NCBI GenBank assembly: GCA_040902585.1
Contig: JBBDXA010000196.1
Location: forward strand, 1 to 17,777
From: JBBDXA01 sp040902585
GTDB taxonomy: Bacteria > Planctomycetota > Phycisphaerae > Phycisphaerales > Phycisphaeraceae
Length of the DNA stretch: 17,777 nt
Direction of reading: 5' to 3'
A program made the translations under genes and the position numbers. A model generated the notes under the pieces. It searched no databases. It had not been told where the DNA came from and saw only the letters and a program-made list of their open reading frames with translations. Positions 1 to 7,335 of the stretch are shown piece after piece (the first letter of the stretch is position 1; each line of letters begins with the position of its first letter).

Positions 1-28
1 AAGTCCCCATGCCGTGGCTGCATTGACC

Positions 29-60
29 CAAATCAAAACAACCCGCCGCAAGCGACGGGT
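29..60 (-). terminator. Rho-independent terminator of tRNA-Phe
   Basis: Read on the minus strand, arms ACCCGTCGC and GCGGCGGGT pair across a two-base TT loop with one internal mismatch, followed by the T-rich tail TGTTTTGATTT. It starts 13 bases after the 3' end of the tRNA, which is the expected place for its terminator. Confidence 0.7.
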
Positions 61-72
61 CGTCTCCTCGAA

Positions 73-145
73 TGGCTAGGGCCAGAGTTGAACTGGCGAC
101 ACCCGCATTTTCAATGCGGTGCTCTACCAACTGAGCTACCTAGCC
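73..145 (-). tRNA. tRNA-Phe (GAA)
   Basis: The minus strand folds into a complete 73-nt cloverleaf. The acceptor arms GGCTAGG and CCTAGCC pair fully, the D arm is GCTC-AGTTGGTA-GAGC, the anticodon stem is CCGCA/TGCGG around the loop TTGAAAA, and the T arm is GCCAG-TTCAACT-CTGGC. Loop positions 34-36 read GAA, which decodes UUC and UUU phenylalanine codons. The discriminator base is A, and the CCA end is not encoded and must be added after transcription. The gene is transcribed divergently from the rplK operon and has its own promoter and terminator, so it is a single-gene unit. Confidence 0.96.
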
Positions 146-169
146 GAGGGGTTGTGTGAGCAGCAAAGT

Positions 170-197
170 AGATTAGCGGGCTGATGCGGACTGTCAA
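170..197 (-). promoter_or_regulatory. Sigma70-type promoter of tRNA-Phe
   Basis: On the minus strand a perfect TTGACA (197-192) is followed after 16 bases by TAATCT (175-170). Transcription would start near 163, about 18 bases before the mature tRNA 5' end, which is a normal short leader for a tRNA gene. Confidence 0.6.
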
Positions 198-266
198 ATG
201 GAATCGAACTCCATCTTGAACCTGAGTTATCATCGGATGAATCGTGCTTGGGCTCGCTCCATCGTT

Positions 267-294
267 TTGCAATCCCCAGCGCCATCGCTATACT
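267..294 (+). promoter_or_regulatory. Sigma70-type promoter of rplK operon
   Basis: TTGCAA (267-272), a 16-base spacer, then TATACT (289-294). Transcription would begin near 301, leaving a leader of about 80 nt before rplK. The promoter is back to back with that of tRNA-Phe, and no other gene lies upstream on this strand within the window, so it probably drives rplK-rplA-rplJ-rplL as a unit. The leader would be the place for L1 autoregulation known in other bacteria, but I could not assign an L1-binding fold with confidence. Confidence 0.62.
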
Positions 295-381
295 GCTCGG
301 CTCGCCTGACCCCGGCCCCTATTTGGAAGCGGTACCTCTCAGGCGATATTTCGCACCCCGAAGCACACAGGATTCTCGATC

Positions 382-822
382 ATGGCCAAGAAAAAGCCGA
401 TCGCGACGGTTTTCAAGATTCAGGCTCCCGGCGGCAAAGCCACGCCCGCGCCGCCCATCGGCCCGGCCTTGGGTGCCAACGGCGTCAACCCCGGCCAGTT
501 CATCACGCAGTTCAACGCCGCCACGCAGGCGCTGGGCGGCAAGATGGTGGGCGTCGTGATCACCGTCTTCACCGACAAGACCTTCACCTTTGAAGTCAAG
601 GCCCCGCCGGCGAGCGTGCTGCTTGCTGAGGCGGCTGGCGTCGAAAAGGGCTCGGCTGTGCCCAACAAGGAAAAGGTCGGCAAGGTCACCGTCGAGCAGC
701 TCAAGAAGATCGCTGTGGACAAAGGCAAGGAAATGACCGGTGCCAGCGAAATGGCCCTCGTCCGTACCCTCGCGGGCACCGCTCGCTCCATGGGCATCGA
801 TGTGATCGGCGACCTGCAGTAA
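382..822 (+). CDS. rplK: 50S ribosomal protein L11
   Basis: Ribosomal protein L11 binds 23S rRNA at the GTPase-associated centre at the base of the L7/L12 stalk and takes part in factor-dependent GTP hydrolysis. The 146-residue product starts MAKKKPIATVFKIQAPGGKA and has the hallmark N-terminal segment PPIGPALGANGVNPGQF (near residues 25-42). The C-terminal rRNA-binding domain ends in the conserved GTARSMGIDV stretch. The length is slightly above the usual ~141 residues. The start is chosen because it is preceded by an AGGAT-type ribosome binding site and matches the family N terminus. It is the first gene of the rplKAJL cluster. A 12-bp palindromic repeat begins directly after its stop codon, in the spacer to rplA. 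Confidence 0.97.
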   Translation: MAKKKPIATVFKIQAPGGKATPAPPIGPALGANGVNPGQFITQFNAATQALGGKMVGVVITVFTDKTFTFEVKAPPASVLLAEAAGVEKGSAVPNKEKVGKVTVEQLKKIAVDKGKEMTGASEMALVRTLAGTARSMGIDVIGDLQ

Positions 823-886
823 GTTCCGGGTTCCGAGTTGCGAGTTCCGAGTTCACGGCTTCAACCCGGAACCAGGAACCCGGAAC
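823..886. repeat. Palindromic repeat in rplK-rplA spacer
   Basis: The arms GTTCCGGGTTCC (823-834) and GGAACCCGGAAC (875-886) are perfect 12-bp inverted repeats. The loop itself carries further GAGTTCC and AACCCGGAACC copies. The same unit is seen after rplJ at 2352-2390. It could form a hairpin immediately behind the rplK stop codon, but no T tract follows, so it is not a standard terminator. It looks like a member of a dispersed palindromic family. Confidence 0.75.
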
Positions 887-977
887 TCAAAACCAACAAG
901 GCTTACCACGAGCCCTAATCGTGGGAGATCACCTTGCCCGACTCCGCTCGCGGCAGGCGCATCGAAAGGACCGAAAC

Positions 978-1682
978 ATGCCCGTGATTCACGGCAAACG
1001 TCTCAAGGCTGATATGGAGGGTTGGGACCCGAAGATGGCCCTGCCCCTGGCCGACGCCGTCGGCCGCGTCAAAGCCTTCCGTAAAACCAAGTTCGATCAG
1101 TCGATCGATCTGTGCATCCACTTGGGCATCGACCCCAAGCAGGCGGATCAGCAGATCCGCGGCTCGCTCAGCCTGCCGCACGGCATCGGCGTGAGCAAGC
1201 GCGTCGTCGCCTTCTGCACCGCGGACAAGATCGAAGCCTGCAAAGCGGCCGGCGCGATGGAAGCCGGCGGCGAGGAAATCGTCGCCAAGATCGAAGCCGG
1301 CTGGATGGATTTCGACGTCGCCGTCGCCAGCCCGGACATGATGCGTGTGGTCTCCAAGCTGGGTAAGACGCTGGGCCCCAAGGGCCTGATGCCTTCGCCC
1401 AAGAGCGGTACGGTGACGCCGGATGTCGTGCGTGCGGTGAAGGAATACGGCGCGGGCAAGGTCGAATTCCGCAACGATCCGGGTGGCAACATCCACGCCG
1501 TGGTCGGCAAGATGAGCTTCGATCACAAGAAGATCGAAGAGAACGCGCAGGCGTTCATCGATCAGATCGTGAAGATGAAGCCCTCGGCCGCCAAGGGCAA
1601 CTACGTGAAGAGAATTTCCCTCTCCGGCACGATGACCCCCGGCGTAACGATCGCGTTCACGCAGGCGGCGCCGGCGGTGTGA
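978..1682 (+). CDS. rplA: 50S ribosomal protein L1
   Basis: L1 binds 23S rRNA at the mobile stalk next to the E site and helps release deacylated tRNA. In many bacteria it also represses its own operon by binding the mRNA. The 234-residue product is the normal family length. Domain I opens with a lysine-rich N terminus and contains KFDQSIDLCIHLGIDPKQAD. The signature of the central domain, LGKTLGPKGLMPSPKSGTVT, lies around residues 129-148, and the C terminus VKRISLSGTMTPGV is typical. An AAAGGA ribosome binding site eight bases upstream supports the start at 978; the frame is open further upstream, but that extension (residues MGDHLARLRS...) has no family similarity. The gene is separated from rplK by 155 bp, unusually long for this pair, because of the repeat in the spacer. 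Confidence 0.96.
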   Translation: MPVIHGKRLKADMEGWDPKMALPLADAVGRVKAFRKTKFDQSIDLCIHLGIDPKQADQQIRGSLSLPHGIGVSKRVVAFCTADKIEACKAAGAMEAGGEEIVAKIEAGWMDFDVAVASPDMMRVVSKLGKTLGPKGLMPSPKSGTVTPDVVRAVKEYGAGKVEFRNDPGGNIHAVVGKMSFDHKKIEENAQAFIDQIVKMKPSAAKGNYVKRISLSGTMTPGVTIAFTQAAPAV

Positions 1683-1689
1683 GAGAGCC

Positions 1690-1765
1690 AACCACGGATG
1701 ACACGGATCGCACTGATGAAAGAATCAGCCTGATCCCATCCGTGCCATCCGTGCTATCAGTGGTT
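1690..1765. repeat. CACGGAT-type inverted repeat in rplA-rplJ spacer
   Basis: The left arm (1690-1717) and right arm (1738-1765) are 28-base inverted copies with about 23 identities. Each arm is built of tandem units resembling CACGGAT, as in ACCACGGATGACACGGAT. The element fills most of the rplA-rplJ spacer and would form a long imperfect hairpin in the mRNA. No T tract follows, so it is not an obvious terminator. I recall similar CACGGAT repeats as dispersed in planctomycete genomes, but this has to be tested by a genome search. Confidence 0.72.
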
Positions 1766-1803
1766 TCGATTGCCAAGCCGCAAGCGGCCTAAAGGATTCA
1801 GCC

Positions 1804-2346
1804 ATGAGCAAACCGATCAAGAACCTGATCGTCGACACCTACAAGAAGAAGTTCGACGGCGTCACCGGCGCTGTCGTGATCGACATCCGCGGCGTGGCCT
1901 CGGGCGTCAATACCAACCTGCGCAGCAACCTGCACAAGGAAGGCATCAAGATCACCATCGTGAAGAACAACCTCGCCAAGCGGGCGTTCAGCGAAACGAC
2001 GCTGCAGCGCATCAGCGAACTTCTCGACGGTCCCTGCGCGATGGTCTACGGCGGCAACAGCGTCGTCGAAGTAGCCCGCACCATCATCGGCAGGCTCAAG
2101 GAAGTGCCCAACCTTCAGGTCAAAGGCGCGATCATGGACGGCGAACTGTTCGCTGCCGACCGCGTCGAAGCCCTGTCGAAGTACCCGACCAAAGTCGAGG
2201 CCCAGGCCCAGGTGATTCAGGTCATCCTCGGTGCCGCAGGCCAGCTCATCGGCGCGGTCACCGGCATCGGCGGACAGATCGCCTCGATCATCGAGCAGGT
2301 CCAGAAGAAGCTCGAAAAGGGCGAAGCAGTCGCGGCGGTGGGGTGA
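1804..2346 (+). CDS. rplJ: 50S ribosomal protein L10
   Basis: L10 anchors the L7/L12 dimers to the ribosome, forming the stalk that recruits translation factors. In other bacteria the L10-L12 complex also represses translation of its own mRNA leader. The product has 180 residues, a little longer than the usual ~165-175. It shows the conserved N-terminal globular domain, including IVDTYKKKFDGVTGAVVIDI and the segment KITIVKNNLAKRAF. It ends in a long C-terminal helix (IEQVQKKLEKGEA), the L12-docking region. AAAGGATTC upstream of ATG serves as ribosome binding site. The spacer before it is largely occupied by an inverted repeat, and a scaffold gap begins 24 bases after the stop. Confidence 0.95.
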   Translation: MSKPIKNLIVDTYKKKFDGVTGAVVIDIRGVASGVNTNLRSNLHKEGIKITIVKNNLAKRAFSETTLQRISELLDGPCAMVYGGNSVVEVARTIIGRLKEVPNLQVKGAIMDGELFAADRVEALSKYPTKVEAQAQVIQVILGAAGQLIGAVTGIGGQIASIIEQVQKKLEKGEAVAAVG

Positions 2347-2351
2347 AGACA

Positions 2352-2390
2352 GTTCCGGGGGGGGGGGGGNNNNNNNNNNAACCCGGAACC
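2352..2390. repeat. Broken copy of the GGAACCCGGAAC palindrome
   Basis: GTTCCGGG at 2352-2359 and AACCCGGAACC at 2380-2390 match the two arms of the palindrome seen in the rplK-rplA spacer. The centre is lost in a run of about 13 G followed by ten N. The G run is probably an assembly or sequencing artefact at the gap edge. Confidence 0.6.
2370..2379. other. Assembly gap (10 N)
   Basis: Ten unresolved bases between rplJ and rplL. The true length of the gap is unknown, so the spacing between these two genes cannot be trusted. Confidence 0.99.
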
Positions 2391-2485
2391 AACTTTGATT
2401 TCAGTCCCCAACTGGCCCCATGCGGGTTAAATGAGCGACGTTCGCTCACCTCTTGGAGATGCAATGTACGATTGGAGTATTCATC

Positions 2486-2866
<381 letters not shown>

Positions 2867-2895
2867 CTTCGCTTCGCGACAACCCGCAGTCCACT

Positions 2896-2932
2896 CAACC
2901 GCCCCTTCTGTTCGAGGGGCGGTTGTTATTTG
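2896..2932 (+). terminator. Rho-independent terminator after rplL
   Basis: The arms CAACCGCCCCT (2896-2906) and AGGGGCGGTTG (2915-2925) form an 11-bp stem with an eight-base loop, followed by TTATTTGA. It lies 30 bases after the rplL stop and closes the ribosomal protein operon. Confidence 0.88.
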
Positions 2933-3084
2933 ACGCTACTCGTCATGGAGAAAATGAAAAATAGAATGCGCAATAACGCAAAGAAGTCTCCGCATAATTC
3001 ATTGGCATGTGGAATCGATCGAGGAGCGCGATTCGCCCCGGCCGGTTCGCCTCCGTTCATTCCTTCCCAACCGAGGACCCACCT

Positions 3085-3873
3085 ATGGCGCGTCAGACTT
3101 GCATCGTAACTTCTCCTCAGGTTCCTTACACCGGCCGGCAGGGCGTTCCGCGTGTCCAGCAAGGCTTCACGCTCATCGAAATGCTCCTGGTCGTGACCAT
3201 CATCATGATCCTGCTCGCCATGCTGTTGCCGGCCTTCAAACATCCCGGCCAAGGCACGCGATGCCAGGCCAATCTCAGCTACATCTTCGCCGCAACTCAG
3301 ACCTACGCGATTGACAACATCACCTATTACCCCGGCGCTCGCCAATGGGTCTGGGGTTCGTGGTGGTACGACGTCACCAAAGTCCGACGGGGCACGCTCT
3401 ACAAATACATGGGCCAGCATGAGGCCGCCTATATCTGTCCCCTTTTTGAAAAGACACGCCCGGACTGGGATTCCGGCTTCCAGAACAAGACCCCCGCCTG
3501 GACTTACTCACTCAATGAGTATGCGGGCAACGACTGGCAGGGCCAGAACGGTGTCCGAACCGTCACCCGCGCCGCCAAGGAGAACCCTTCCAAGTGGCTT
3601 CTCTACGGCGAGGAGAACGCCTATATCGTCCCCGGCTATTCCGAATACACCATCAACAACGGCGCTCTGGGCGTCGGCAGACTCGGGCAGCCTGGAAGCA
3701 TCGTTGATGTCCTCGCCAACTTCCACGAGCCCGACGGCGATGGACAGGGTAAGTCCAACGCCCTCTTCGCCGACGGCCATGTCCAGCAGGTGCATTCGCT
3801 CGACTCGAAGGAACTGTGTACGCCCTGGCGCTACCGCTACAAGTGGGGCTGGACCGAAGGGGCGGCTCCCTGA
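3085..3873 (+). CDS. Prepilin-like protein with type IV pilin N terminus and FADGHV tail
   Basis: The 262-residue product starts with a short hydrophilic leader ending at Gly27, followed by FTLIE and a hydrophobic helix LLVVTIIMILLAMLLPAF (about residues 34-51). This is a classical type IV prepilin signal: cleavage after Gly27 by a prepilin peptidase, with glutamate at mature position 5. The rest is a periplasmic or surface domain rich in aromatic residues, ending with NALFADGHVQQVHSLD. This motif is typical of the large planctomycete family of type II secretion/pseudopilin-like proteins (DUF1559-related). The exact role of these proteins is not known. GAGGA seven bases before ATG 3085 supports the start over an upstream in-frame ATG at 3007. 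The gene stands alone after the ribosomal operon terminator. No strong promoter was found in 2933-3084. Confidence 0.82.
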   Translation: MARQTCIVTSPQVPYTGRQGVPRVQQGFTLIEMLLVVTIIMILLAMLLPAFKHPGQGTRCQANLSYIFAATQTYAIDNITYYPGARQWVWGSWWYDVTKVRRGTLYKYMGQHEAAYICPLFEKTRPDWDSGFQNKTPAWTYSLNEYAGNDWQGQNGVRTVTRAAKENPSKWLLYGEENAYIVPGYSEYTINNGALGVGRLGQPGSIVDVLANFHEPDGDGQGKSNALFADGHVQQVHSLDSKELCTPWRYRYKWGWTEGAAP

Positions 3874-3993
3874 ACCTCTCGCTGCCTAGTAATCCCCAGC
3901 GCATCAGACGGAAGAGCAGCGAATCCATTCGGCCCAAGGGCTGGTCGGAGCCCTGCCGCTCATTGTTGCAAAAAGTGTTGTTGGAAAAGGTGT

Positions 3994-4022
3994 TTGGATC
4001 ATTCGGACGAGTTCACTATACT
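3994..4022 (+). promoter_or_regulatory. Candidate promoter of the PEP-CTERM gene
   Basis: TATACT (4017-4022) is a good -10 box. TTGGAT (3994-3999) at 17 bases upstream is a weak -35 box. The surrounding 40 bases are AT-rich compared with the rest of the region. Transcription would begin near 4029, giving a leader of about 127 nt that includes a small AGCCG/CGGCT hairpin. The 282-bp spacer 3874-4155 holds nothing else that I can assign. Confidence 0.5.
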
Positions 4023-4155
4023 AAAAGGGAGCCGTTCGGCTGTCGTTAGCAGGCGAGGGGTAGTTCACAGGATTGTTGAAGAGAATTCGGGATATTCCCC
4101 ATGTATTACTTTGTTCCCCGCGCAGGCCGCACATTGCAATGAGGAGTCGTACGAG

Positions 4156-5841
4156 ATGAGAAACACAAGCAGTCACACCACGAAGGCGATCGCGCCAACT
4201 GATCCCTCGTGTCGCTGGTCGCCGTTTCTGTGGGCGGCCCTGGCTCCACTCGTGCTGGTTGCCGCCATCGTGGCACCGGTCGAGGGCATCAGCTACAACT
4301 ACCAGATCATCGCAGATCAGAACGATGTGATCGGCGGCAGAACAATCGGCGCGATCGACCAGGTCGCCCTTAGTAATAACGGGCACATCGCTTTCGCCGG
4401 CGCGATCAACGCCGGCAGCGGCGGCATCTTCACGCCGACCGTCCTCGTGGTACAGACTGGCGACATCATCGGCGGCCAGACAATCGTCCTCACGCCCAAA
4501 GGACCCGATGTGAATGACTCGGGTGATATCGCATTTCTTGCCCGATTGGACAGCACCGCATCAGGCAACGACGCCATCCTCACGGCGACCAGCGTCATCG
4601 CCAACAAGGACAGCGTCATCGATGGCCGCGCCATTTCAAACATCATCACCTCACCGCACATCAATAACAACGGCACCATCGCTTTCAAGGCCCAGACCGA
4701 AGGCGGCGGCGCAGGCGTCTACACCCAGGACAGCGTGCTGGTGCATTCCGACGCTTCCGGTCCGTTCATCGCTCTCTTCGGTGGCAACTTCGGCCTGAAC
4801 AACAACGACGTTGTCGCCTTCGAGGCGCGCGACACGACCAACACCACCGGCATCGGCCTTTCCGACGGGACGTTCCTCGCCAAGACCGGCGACATCTTTG
4901 AAGGCGATCCGTGGGGCGGTGTGGCCGTCGGCGGAGTTGAGCCTGTCCTCAACGACAACAATGTCAGCGCCTGGTTCGGCAAGCAGAACGGTACCGATGT
5001 AATTTTTGTGTCGGATGGCCGCGTGCTCGGCAAACTTGGCGACCTGGTCGGTACCCATACCGTGGCCGGTCCTACGGACGCGCTGGCGATCAACAACGCG
5101 GCTCAGGTCGCGCACATCGTTGGCTTTCAAAGCGGCGGCGGCTCGGCCTTGATGATCGATGACAGTCCGGTCATTTTCACGAGTGATGTCATTCAAGGTC
5201 TCATCGTTTCCCTCCTCACTCCCACAGTTGCGATCAACAACGCCGGACAGGTTCTATTTGTCGGCAAGGTGCGGCCGGAAGGCTCGCCGATCAATACTCC
5301 GACGGTCTCCACGCTCTTCCTCGCGACGCCTGTGCCCGAAGGCAACTTCGTCGCCAGCCTCACCACCGGATCGCCCGTGACCTTGACGCAGAACATCGAT
5401 ACGCCGTTGGTCGGCCCCGTGAACCTGGAATTTGATTACCTGTTTGAAACCACAACCGGCCAGCTCGATGTGCTGCTCGATGGCATGCTTCTGGGCACCA
5501 TCAACGCGCCGGTCCTGCCGGACACCGCTTTTGAGTCGGCGAGCTTCCTTGTGGATGGGTCGCTCCTGAATCTCGCCGGCGTTAATCTGACATTCCTTTT
5601 CGATGGGCCGACCGGTTCACACGTTCTACTGGACAATGTCGTGCTCGCGGGCAGCACCCTTCAAAACGGTGATTTTCAGAGTGGTTCTCTGAACCCGTGG
5701 ACGATCACGACAACTGGCGCAGGTACCGTCTTGATCACGCCGTTCACGGGAGTTGGCGTGCCCGAGCCGGGCATCGCGATGCTGTTGCTGCTGGGCGTCG
5801 TCAGTGTCGGGATGAAACGCAATCGAAGCAGCTGCCGTTGA
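4156..5841 (+). CDS. PEP-CTERM surface protein with NNxGxxxF repeats
   Basis: The 561-residue product has an N-terminal hydrophobic export signal (about residues 23-44, WAALAPLVLVAAIVAPVEG). It ends in a PEP-CTERM sorting signal from residue 536: PEPG, a hydrophobic helix IAMLLLLGVVSVGM, then the basic tail KRNR. Such tails are recognised by an exosortase, which is not in this window. The body contains at least seven short repeats of the type SNNGHIAF, NDSGDIAF, NNNGTIAF, NNNDVVAF and NNAGQVLF, spaced about 50-60 residues apart. This resembles the choice-of-anchor tandem-repeat family related to DUF7453 and suggests a repetitive beta-rich fold. A second beta-rich domain (about 410-530) precedes the anchor. 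ATG 4156 is preferred because GAGGAGT lies eight to nine bases upstream and the export signal follows; an in-frame ATG at 3994 lies in the promoter. The biological role is unknown. Confidence 0.85.
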   Translation: MRNTSSHTTKAIAPTDPSCRWSPFLWAALAPLVLVAAIVAPVEGISYNYQIIADQNDVIGGRTIGAIDQVALSNNGHIAFAGAINAGSGGIFTPTVLVVQTGDIIGGQTIVLTPKGPDVNDSGDIAFLARLDSTASGNDAILTATSVIANKDSVIDGRAISNIITSPHINNNGTIAFKAQTEGGGAGVYTQDSVLVHSDASGPFIALFGGNFGLNNNDVVAFEARDTTNTTGIGLSDGTFLAKTGDIFEGDPWGGVAVGGVEPVLNDNNVSAWFGKQNGTDVIFVSDGRVLGKLGDLVGTHTVAGPTDALAINNAAQVAHIVGFQSGGGSALMIDDSPVIFTSDVIQGLIVSLLTPTVAINNAGQVLFVGKVRPEGSPINTPTVSTLFLATPVPEGNFVASLTTGSPVTLTQNIDTPLVGPVNLEFDYLFETTTGQLDVLLDGMLLGTINAPVLPDTAFESASFLVDGSLLNLAGVNLTFLFDGPTGSHVLLDNVVLAGSTLQNGDFQSGSLNPWTITTTGAGTVLITPFTGVGVPEPGIAMLLLLGVVSVGMKRNRSSCR

Positions 5842-5928
5842 TCCATCGTCCCAATGTGAGGGGGATAGCCTCGGTACTTCACCTGCCGGTCGCTCATCGG
5901 CTAATCGGCTCGGTCTTCCGCACCTGAT

Positions 5929-5957
5929 TTGTTTACCCCTGCAATCTCCCTTATGAT
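5929..5957 (+). promoter_or_regulatory. Candidate promoter of the aldolase gene
   Basis: TTGTTT (5929-5934), 17 bases, then TATGAT (5952-5957). Transcription would begin near 5964 and leave a leader of about 112 nt before the aldolase start. The -10 box is good and the -35 box moderate. The spacer 5842-5928 shows no terminator for the preceding gene. Confidence 0.5.
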
Positions 5958-6075
5958 CCTCTCTCCCACCGATCGATTCGTCTGCCGCGTCAGGAGATCG
6001 GCTCCGATGAGCCGAAGGGTTCTGTAAGCCCGCAGTCGACCGGAAAACTCAATCCCTCTTTTTAGGATGCACGCG

Positions 6076-7194
6076 ATGGCTGCGACCGCTACTTCCCGTA
6101 TCGAAGAACTTCTTGGCAAAGAAGCCGGCGACCTGCTCGGCCACACCGCCAAGGGCTTCCCCAAATCCACCATTCACCTGCCCGGCCCCGACTTCATCGA
6201 CCGCGTCGTCTCCCAGACCGACCGCAAGCCGGCCGTGCTCCGCAACTACCAGCAGATTCTCAACACCGGCCGCCTCGCGGGCACCGGCTACGTCTCCATC
6301 CTGCCGGTGGATCAGGGCATCGAGCACGCCGCCGGCGCATCCTTCGCCCCGAACCCTATCTACTTTGATCCTGAGAATATCGTCAAGCTCGCCATCGAAG
6401 GCGGATGCAACTGCGTCGCTTCGACGCTCGGTGTGCTCGGCGCGGTCAGCCGAAAGTACGCCCACAAGATTCCCTTCATGGTGAAGCTGAATCACAACGA
6501 AATCTTGAGCTACCCCAACCAGTTCGATCAGGTCATGTTCGGCCAGGTCGAGCAGGCGTTCGAACTGGGCGCGACCGCCATCGGCGCGACGATCTACTTC
6601 GGCTCCGCCGAGAGCACGCGCCAGATTCAGGAAGTCTCCGCAGCCTTCGCGCAGGCGCACGAACTGGGTATGGTCACAGTGCTGTGGTGTTACCTGCGCA
6701 ACAACGCGTTCAAAGTGAAGGGCGCTGACGGCAAGAGCACCGATTACCACGCCGCGGCTGACCTCACCGGCCAGGCCAATCACCTGGGCGTTACCATCGA
6801 GGCGGACATCATCAAGCAGAAGCTCCCGACCAACAACGGCGGGTACGTGTCGCTCAACATGGGCGGCTCCAGCTACGGCAAGTTCGACAAGAAAATCTAC
6901 ACCCAGCTTTGCGGCTCCGACGAAAACGGCAACGGCGGTCACCCGATCGACCTGTGCCGCTATCAGGTCGCCAACTGCTACGCCGGCCGCATGCCGCTGA
7001 TCAACTCCGGCGGCGAGAGCAAGGGCGCAACCGATCTGGCCGAGGCGGTCCGCACCGCGGTCATCAACAAACGCGCCGGCGGCATGGGCCTGATCTCCGG
7101 CCGCAAGGCGTTCCAGAAGCCGATCAAGGACGGCGTGGAAATCCTCCACGGCATCCAGGACGTCTACCTCGACGAGAACGTGACCATCGCCTGA
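6076..7194 (+). CDS. fbaB: Class I fructose-bisphosphate aldolase
   Basis: This enzyme reversibly cleaves fructose 1,6-bisphosphate into dihydroxyacetone phosphate and glyceraldehyde 3-phosphate in glycolysis and gluconeogenesis, using a Schiff-base lysine without a metal. The 372-residue product is close to the length of E. coli FbaB (350). It shares long stretches remembered from that protein: LPVDQGIEHAAG, ADIIKQKLPTNNGGY, PIDLCRYQVANCYAGR, LINSGG, DLAEAVRTAVINKRAGGMGL and the C-terminal VYLDENVTIA. The lysine in ADIIKQK is a likely Schiff-base candidate, by analogy only. Two starts are possible. ATG 6076 is chosen because TAGGA lies eight bases upstream, whereas ATG 6067 overlaps that ribosome binding site. 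A strong terminator follows, so the gene is a monocistronic housekeeping unit. Confidence 0.93.
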   Translation: MAATATSRIEELLGKEAGDLLGHTAKGFPKSTIHLPGPDFIDRVVSQTDRKPAVLRNYQQILNTGRLAGTGYVSILPVDQGIEHAAGASFAPNPIYFDPENIVKLAIEGGCNCVASTLGVLGAVSRKYAHKIPFMVKLNHNEILSYPNQFDQVMFGQVEQAFELGATAIGATIYFGSAESTRQIQEVSAAFAQAHELGMVTVLWCYLRNNAFKVKGADGKSTDYHAAADLTGQANHLGVTIEADIIKQKLPTNNGGYVSLNMGGSSYGKFDKKIYTQLCGSDENGNGGHPIDLCRYQVANCYAGRMPLINSGGESKGATDLAEAVRTAVINKRAGGMGLISGRKAFQKPIKDGVEILHGIQDVYLDENVTIA

Positions 7195-7232
7195 GCCCGC
7201 CGCTTGCGGCTTCGCACGACAACCCGAAATCC

Positions 7233-7268
7233 AGACAACCCCCGCGACCATCGCGGGGGTTGTCTTTT
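7233..7268 (+). terminator. Rho-independent terminator after fbaB
   Basis: The arms AGACAACCCCCGCGA (7233-7247) and TCGCGGGGGTTGTCT (7251-7265) form a perfect 15-bp stem with a CCA loop, followed by TTTTC overlapping the stem end. It begins 39 bases after the aldolase stop. Confidence 0.9.
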
Positions 7269-7322
7269 CAATGACGCCGATCACTTCACGATCGCGCAAC
7301 GGCCGTCGTCATAAACCCGACC

Positions 7323-7328
7323 TACAAT
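7323..7328 (+). promoter_or_regulatory. Possible -10 box for a leaderless transcript
   Basis: TACAAT lies so close to the start codon at 7336 that transcription would begin at or next to the ATG. No convincing -35 box lies 16-18 bases upstream. There is also no ribosome binding site before this ATG, which fits a leaderless mRNA. Confidence 0.35.
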
Positions 7329-7335
7329 CTGCCAG

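Noticed and set aside
915..1691. Long open frame antisense to rplA (258 codons)
   Set aside because: It exactly mirrors the L1 gene, has a low-complexity composition (His, Arg, Asp) typical of GC-rich shadow frames, and no ribosome binding site.
2453..2485. Earlier start for rplL
   Set aside because: The added residues do not belong to the L7/L12 family, and a good ribosome binding site fits the start at 2486.
2930..2967. Promoter for the prepilin-like gene (TTGACG and TAGAAT)
   Set aside because: The two boxes are 26 bases apart, too far for one promoter, and TTGACG overlaps the rplL terminator tail.
3994..4155. Earlier start for the PEP-CTERM protein
   Set aside because: It would place the start inside the promoter and bury the export signal behind 54 residues; the start at 4156 has a strong ribosome binding site.
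6049..7299. 416-codon open frame antisense to the aldolase gene
   Set aside because: It covers the aldolase terminator and promoter leader and resembles no protein; it is a shadow created by codon bias.
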